Source: JAGUYA01 sp043802425
Lineage (GTDB): Bacteria > Omnitrophota > Gorgyraeia > Gygaellales > Profunditerraquicolaceae
Assembly: GCA_043802425.1 (NCBI GenBank)
Contig: JAZDLA010000014.1
Coordinates: 1-14,841 of the forward strand
Reading direction: 5' to 3'
DNA length: 14,841 nt
The first letter of the stretch is position 1; each line of letters begins with the position of its first letter. Of the stretch, positions 13,524-14,841 are shown in pieces. The notes beneath the pieces were generated by a model. It worked only from the letters and a program-made list of their open reading frames with translations, was not told the DNA's origin and ran no database searches. The translations under genes and the position numbers were made by a program.

Positions 13524-14238
13524 CTTCAATAGATAATATTCTGTTACAAACTTCGCAGGTAATGATGCGTTCGTACATCCTGATCAGATTGATTACCTGC
13601 GGAGGAACAAACATATTGCAACCGCCGCAGGAATTACCTTTAACGCTGACGATAGCTAAACCGTCACGATTATGCAATATCCTTTCGTATTGAATTAACA
13701 TTTTCTTATCTACATCAGGCAGGATCTGCTCCCTCTTGGCCTCTAACTGTGCTAACCTGTCCTCTATCGCCTTTATCCTATCCTGAATAACCTTCTTCTG
13801 TGCCCCGGAAGCTTTCTCTCCCTCTTGGAGTTTCTGTTTTTCGCCAGCAATATCATTCTTTACCTTATCTGACTGGTCAAAGATTTCTAAAATACGGTCT
13901 TCTATTACCGAACTGCCTGCTTTCTCGCCCTCTATCTGCTGCAACATTGTCTGGTAATCCTTATTTGTTTTAAGCTGATAAAGTTGGCCTTGCAATTTCT
14001 TGACGCTTTCCTCTTTAGAGGCTAATTCCAGCTCCTTCTCTTTTCTCTGCCTTTGTAGATTCAACAACGATTCCTCTATGGCCGCTAAGTGCTTTTTTTT
14101 CTCCTCAAAGGAAGCATCAATAGCTTCAATCTCTTTGGGCTTTAACTCCTTTTCATTTTTCAGCGCATAAATTTCACTATCAATTGTCTGTAAATTCACT
14201 AGGTGCCCTATCTGTGCCTTTAGATCAATCACCGCCAT
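13498..14238 (-). CDS. Coiled-coil protein with C4-type zinc ribbon
   Basis: A 246-residue protein of the widespread zf-RING_7 / DUF164 type. Residues about 10-180 are Lys/Glu/Gln-rich with heptad-like leucines, forming long antiparallel coiled coils. The C-terminus is a zinc ribbon with Cys204, Cys207, Cys228 and Cys231 (CGGC...CEVC), and the family-typical FVPPQ in between. Relatives include CdsZ of Chlamydia; the precise role in most bacteria is not established, though nucleic-acid binding has been suggested. An alternative start is GTG at 14232 (VIDLKAQ), which has AAAGGA 5 bases upstream, while the ATG at 14238 lies inside that site. It pairs with rnhA as a two-gene unit behind the tRNAs. 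Confidence 0.85.
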   Translation of the reverse strand: MAVIDLKAQIGHLVNLQTIDSEIYALKNEKELKPKEIEAIDASFEEKKKHLAAIEESLLNLQRQRKEKELELASKEESVKKLQGQLYQLKTNKDYQTMLQQIEGEKAGSSVIEDRILEIFDQSDKVKNDIAGEKQKLQEGEKASGAQKKVIQDRIKAIEDRLAQLEAKREQILPDVDKKMLIQYERILHNRDGLAIVSVKGNSCGGCNMFVPPQVINLIRMYERIITCEVCNRILSIEDERAGDIH

Positions 14239-14289
14239 CCTTTCGCAATAAAAGACGCTAACATCGCTTGACTTGCTCTAATGGTTATC

Positions 14290-14366
14290 TGGTGGGCGCA
14301 GAAGGATTCGGACCTTCGATCTCCACAATGTGAGTGTGGCGCTCTAACCAGCTGAGCCATGCGCCC
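14290..14366 (-). tRNA. tRNA-Val (CAC)
   Basis: Complete cloverleaf of 77 bases including an encoded CCA. The acceptor GGGCGCA pairs with TGCGCCC, the D stem is GCTC/GAGC, and the anticodon stem is CCACA/TGTGG with loop CTCACAT (anticodon CAC, reading GUG). The T stem is GAAGG/CCTTC with loop TCCGAAT. The discriminator is A. Confidence 0.92.
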
Positions 14367-14390
14367 GCGCCCTACATAGGTATCCATACA

Positions 14391-14411
14391 CTGGGCCCAG
14401 AAGGGTTCTCC
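14391..14411 (-). pseudogene. Possible relic of a tRNA 3' end
   Basis: On the minus strand GAACCCTTCTGGGCCCAGTG closely matches the 3' T-stem/acceptor end of the adjacent tRNA-Val (GAATCCTTCTGCGCCCACCA). Its TGGGCCCAG also matches the 3' end of the other tRNA. No D arm or anticodon arm follows, since a palindromic element begins immediately beside it. It may be a truncated tRNA copy; chance resemblance is possible for so short a stretch. Confidence 0.3.
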
Positions 14412-14483
14412 CGCCTCAATAATTTTACCTATCCGAGGCGGGATCCCGCTCCGGAAAATCTTTATCGCTATAGCGGGAGAACC
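14404..14483. repeat. 80-bp element with 11-bp terminal inverted repeats between tRNAs
   Basis: GGTTCTCCCGC (14404-14414) and GCGGGAGAACC (14473-14483) are perfect inverted ends. Inside are CCCGCCTC (14410-14417) paired with GAGGCGGG (14435-14442), the palindrome GCGGGATCCCGC (14438-14449) and CGCTATAGCG (14466-14475). No coding frame fits. This looks like a REP/MITE-type mobile palindrome inserted between two tRNA genes. Confidence 0.6.
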
Positions 14484-14508
14484 TCCAGGCCGTAAAACAT
14501 TCGACTCC

Positions 14509-14580
14509 TGGGCCCACAGGGATTCGAACCCCGGACCAAGTGATTATGAGTCACCTGCTCTACCACTGAGCTATGGGCCC
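14509..14580 (-). tRNA. tRNA with CAU anticodon, probably Ile2 (lysidine-modified)
   Basis: Full cloverleaf of 72 bases. Acceptor GGGCCCA/TGGGCCC, D stem GCTC/GAGC, anticodon stem GGTGA/TCACT with loop CTCATAA (anticodon CAT), T stem CGGGG/CCCTG with loop TTCGAAT, discriminator A. CCA is not encoded (GGA follows). The body GAGCAGGTGACTCATAATCAC is very close to the Escherichia coli minor isoleucine tRNA, and pairs C4-G69 and C5-G68, which TilS prefers, are present. An elongator Met identity remains possible; it is not the initiator, which has a different anticodon stem with GGG/CCC. Confidence 0.85.
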
Positions 14581-14595
14581 GCAAAGTAATACTAT

Positions 14596-14624
14596 ATATT
14601 ACTATTTTACAGGGTTTTTGGCAA
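14596..14624 (-). promoter_or_regulatory. Sigma-70 promoter of the tRNA unit
   Basis: TTGCCA (14624-14619), a 17-base spacer and TAATAT (14601-14596) lie just upstream of the CAU tRNA, whose 5' end is at 14580. The start would fall around 14590. The same transcript probably includes tRNA-Val and perhaps the zinc-ribbon and rnhA genes, since no intrinsic terminator is visible between them. Confidence 0.55.
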
Positions 14625-14646
14625 GGGAAAATTGGGATAGAAGCAG

Positions 14647-14663
14647 ATAAGGAGAACCCTTAT
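14647..14663 (-). other. Small hairpin at the rpoD stop codon
   Basis: ATAAGG and CCTTAT form a 6-bp stem with a 5-base loop that includes the stop codon. It is followed by CTGCTTCTATCCC, not by a U run, so termination here would be weak. Confidence 0.3.
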
Positions 14664-14841
14664 TCCCTCTGGTGCAGAAGAGTCATATCCAGAAAACTGC
14701 GCAGTCTGCGGGAACGCGTAGGATGACGCAACTTCTTTAAGGCCTTTGCCTCAATCTGACGCACCCTTTCGCGGGTAACCTTAAAGACATTGCCTACCTC
14801 TTCTAGGGTACGCGGACAACCGTCAGTGATACCGAAACGCA
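14660..14841 (-). CDS. rpoD: Primary sigma factor RpoD, C-terminal end (runs off right edge)
   Basis: The last 60 codons are present, ending in TAA at 14662-14660. The translation contains RTLEEVGNVFKVTRERVRQI followed by EAKALKKLRHPTRSRRLRSF. This is region 4.2 of sigma-70, the helix-turn-helix that reads the -35 box, and it is almost invariant in housekeeping sigma factors. The tail after it (LDMTLLHQRE) is slightly longer than in Escherichia coli. The rest of the gene lies beyond the window. TTGACA-like -35 boxes at the promoters called here agree with a normal region 4.2. Confidence 0.95.
   Translation of the reverse strand, partial: RFGITDGCPRTLEEVGNVFKVTRERVRQIEAKALKKLRHPTRSRRLRSFLDMTLLHQRE

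Overview
Nearly everything in this window is coded on the minus strand, so the reading order is from high to low coordinates. The content is bacterial housekeeping: the sigma-70 C-terminus, RNase P RNA, two tRNAs, Holliday-junction resolution, aromatic amino acid synthesis, LepA, signal peptidase I and phospholipid synthesis. The sequence has moderate GC and rather lysine/isoleucine-rich proteins. Genes are tightly overlapped, and small GC-rich palindromes sit in the few gaps. This looks like an uncultured Gram-negative lineage such as Candidatus Omnitrophota or another PVC-related group; that placement is an inference from style, not shown by any marker here.

Layout from right to left. (1) 14841-14660: the end of an rpoD-like sigma factor. 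(2) 14580-14290: a promoter, a CAU-anticodon tRNA (probably Ile2), a palindromic repeat element and tRNA-Val(CAC). (3) 14238-13113: a coiled-coil/zinc-ribbon protein translationally coupled to RNase HI. (4) 13052-12657: RNase P RNA with its own promoter. (5) 12583-1700: twelve same-strand genes, yebC-ruvC-ruvA-scpB-pheA-hisC-aroF-tyrA-cmk-lepA-lepB-pgsA-plsY minus any visible internal terminator (thirteen if yebC is counted). Most junctions overlap or are only a few bases apart; the only larger gaps (about 50-110 bases) hold repeats. Four adjacent genes (pheA, hisC, aroF, tyrA) cover entry to the shikimate pathway and the branch from chorismate to phenylalanine and tyrosine.

(6) 1664-652 is the most interesting part. 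A sigma-70 promoter drives a long leader that resembles a GEMM (cyclic di-GMP-I type) riboswitch with a mutually exclusive 12-bp hairpin. It lies upstream of an unrecognised 117-residue basic protein and a canonical PilZ-domain protein. An RNA that resembles a cyclic-dinucleotide sensor and a protein of a cyclic di-GMP-binding family would thus sit in the same operon. (7) 615-1: a second promoter, overlapped by a perfect 12-1-12 palindrome, leads into a leader with an intrinsic terminator and a competing antiterminator segment. It ends in a gene for an exported protein of unknown function that runs off the left edge. I do not recognise this leader as a known riboswitch class, and it is the best candidate for an undescribed regulatory element.

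No CRISPR array, transposase, integrase or phage gene is visible. Plus-strand open frames all look like shadows of minus-strand genes or of the RNase P RNA.
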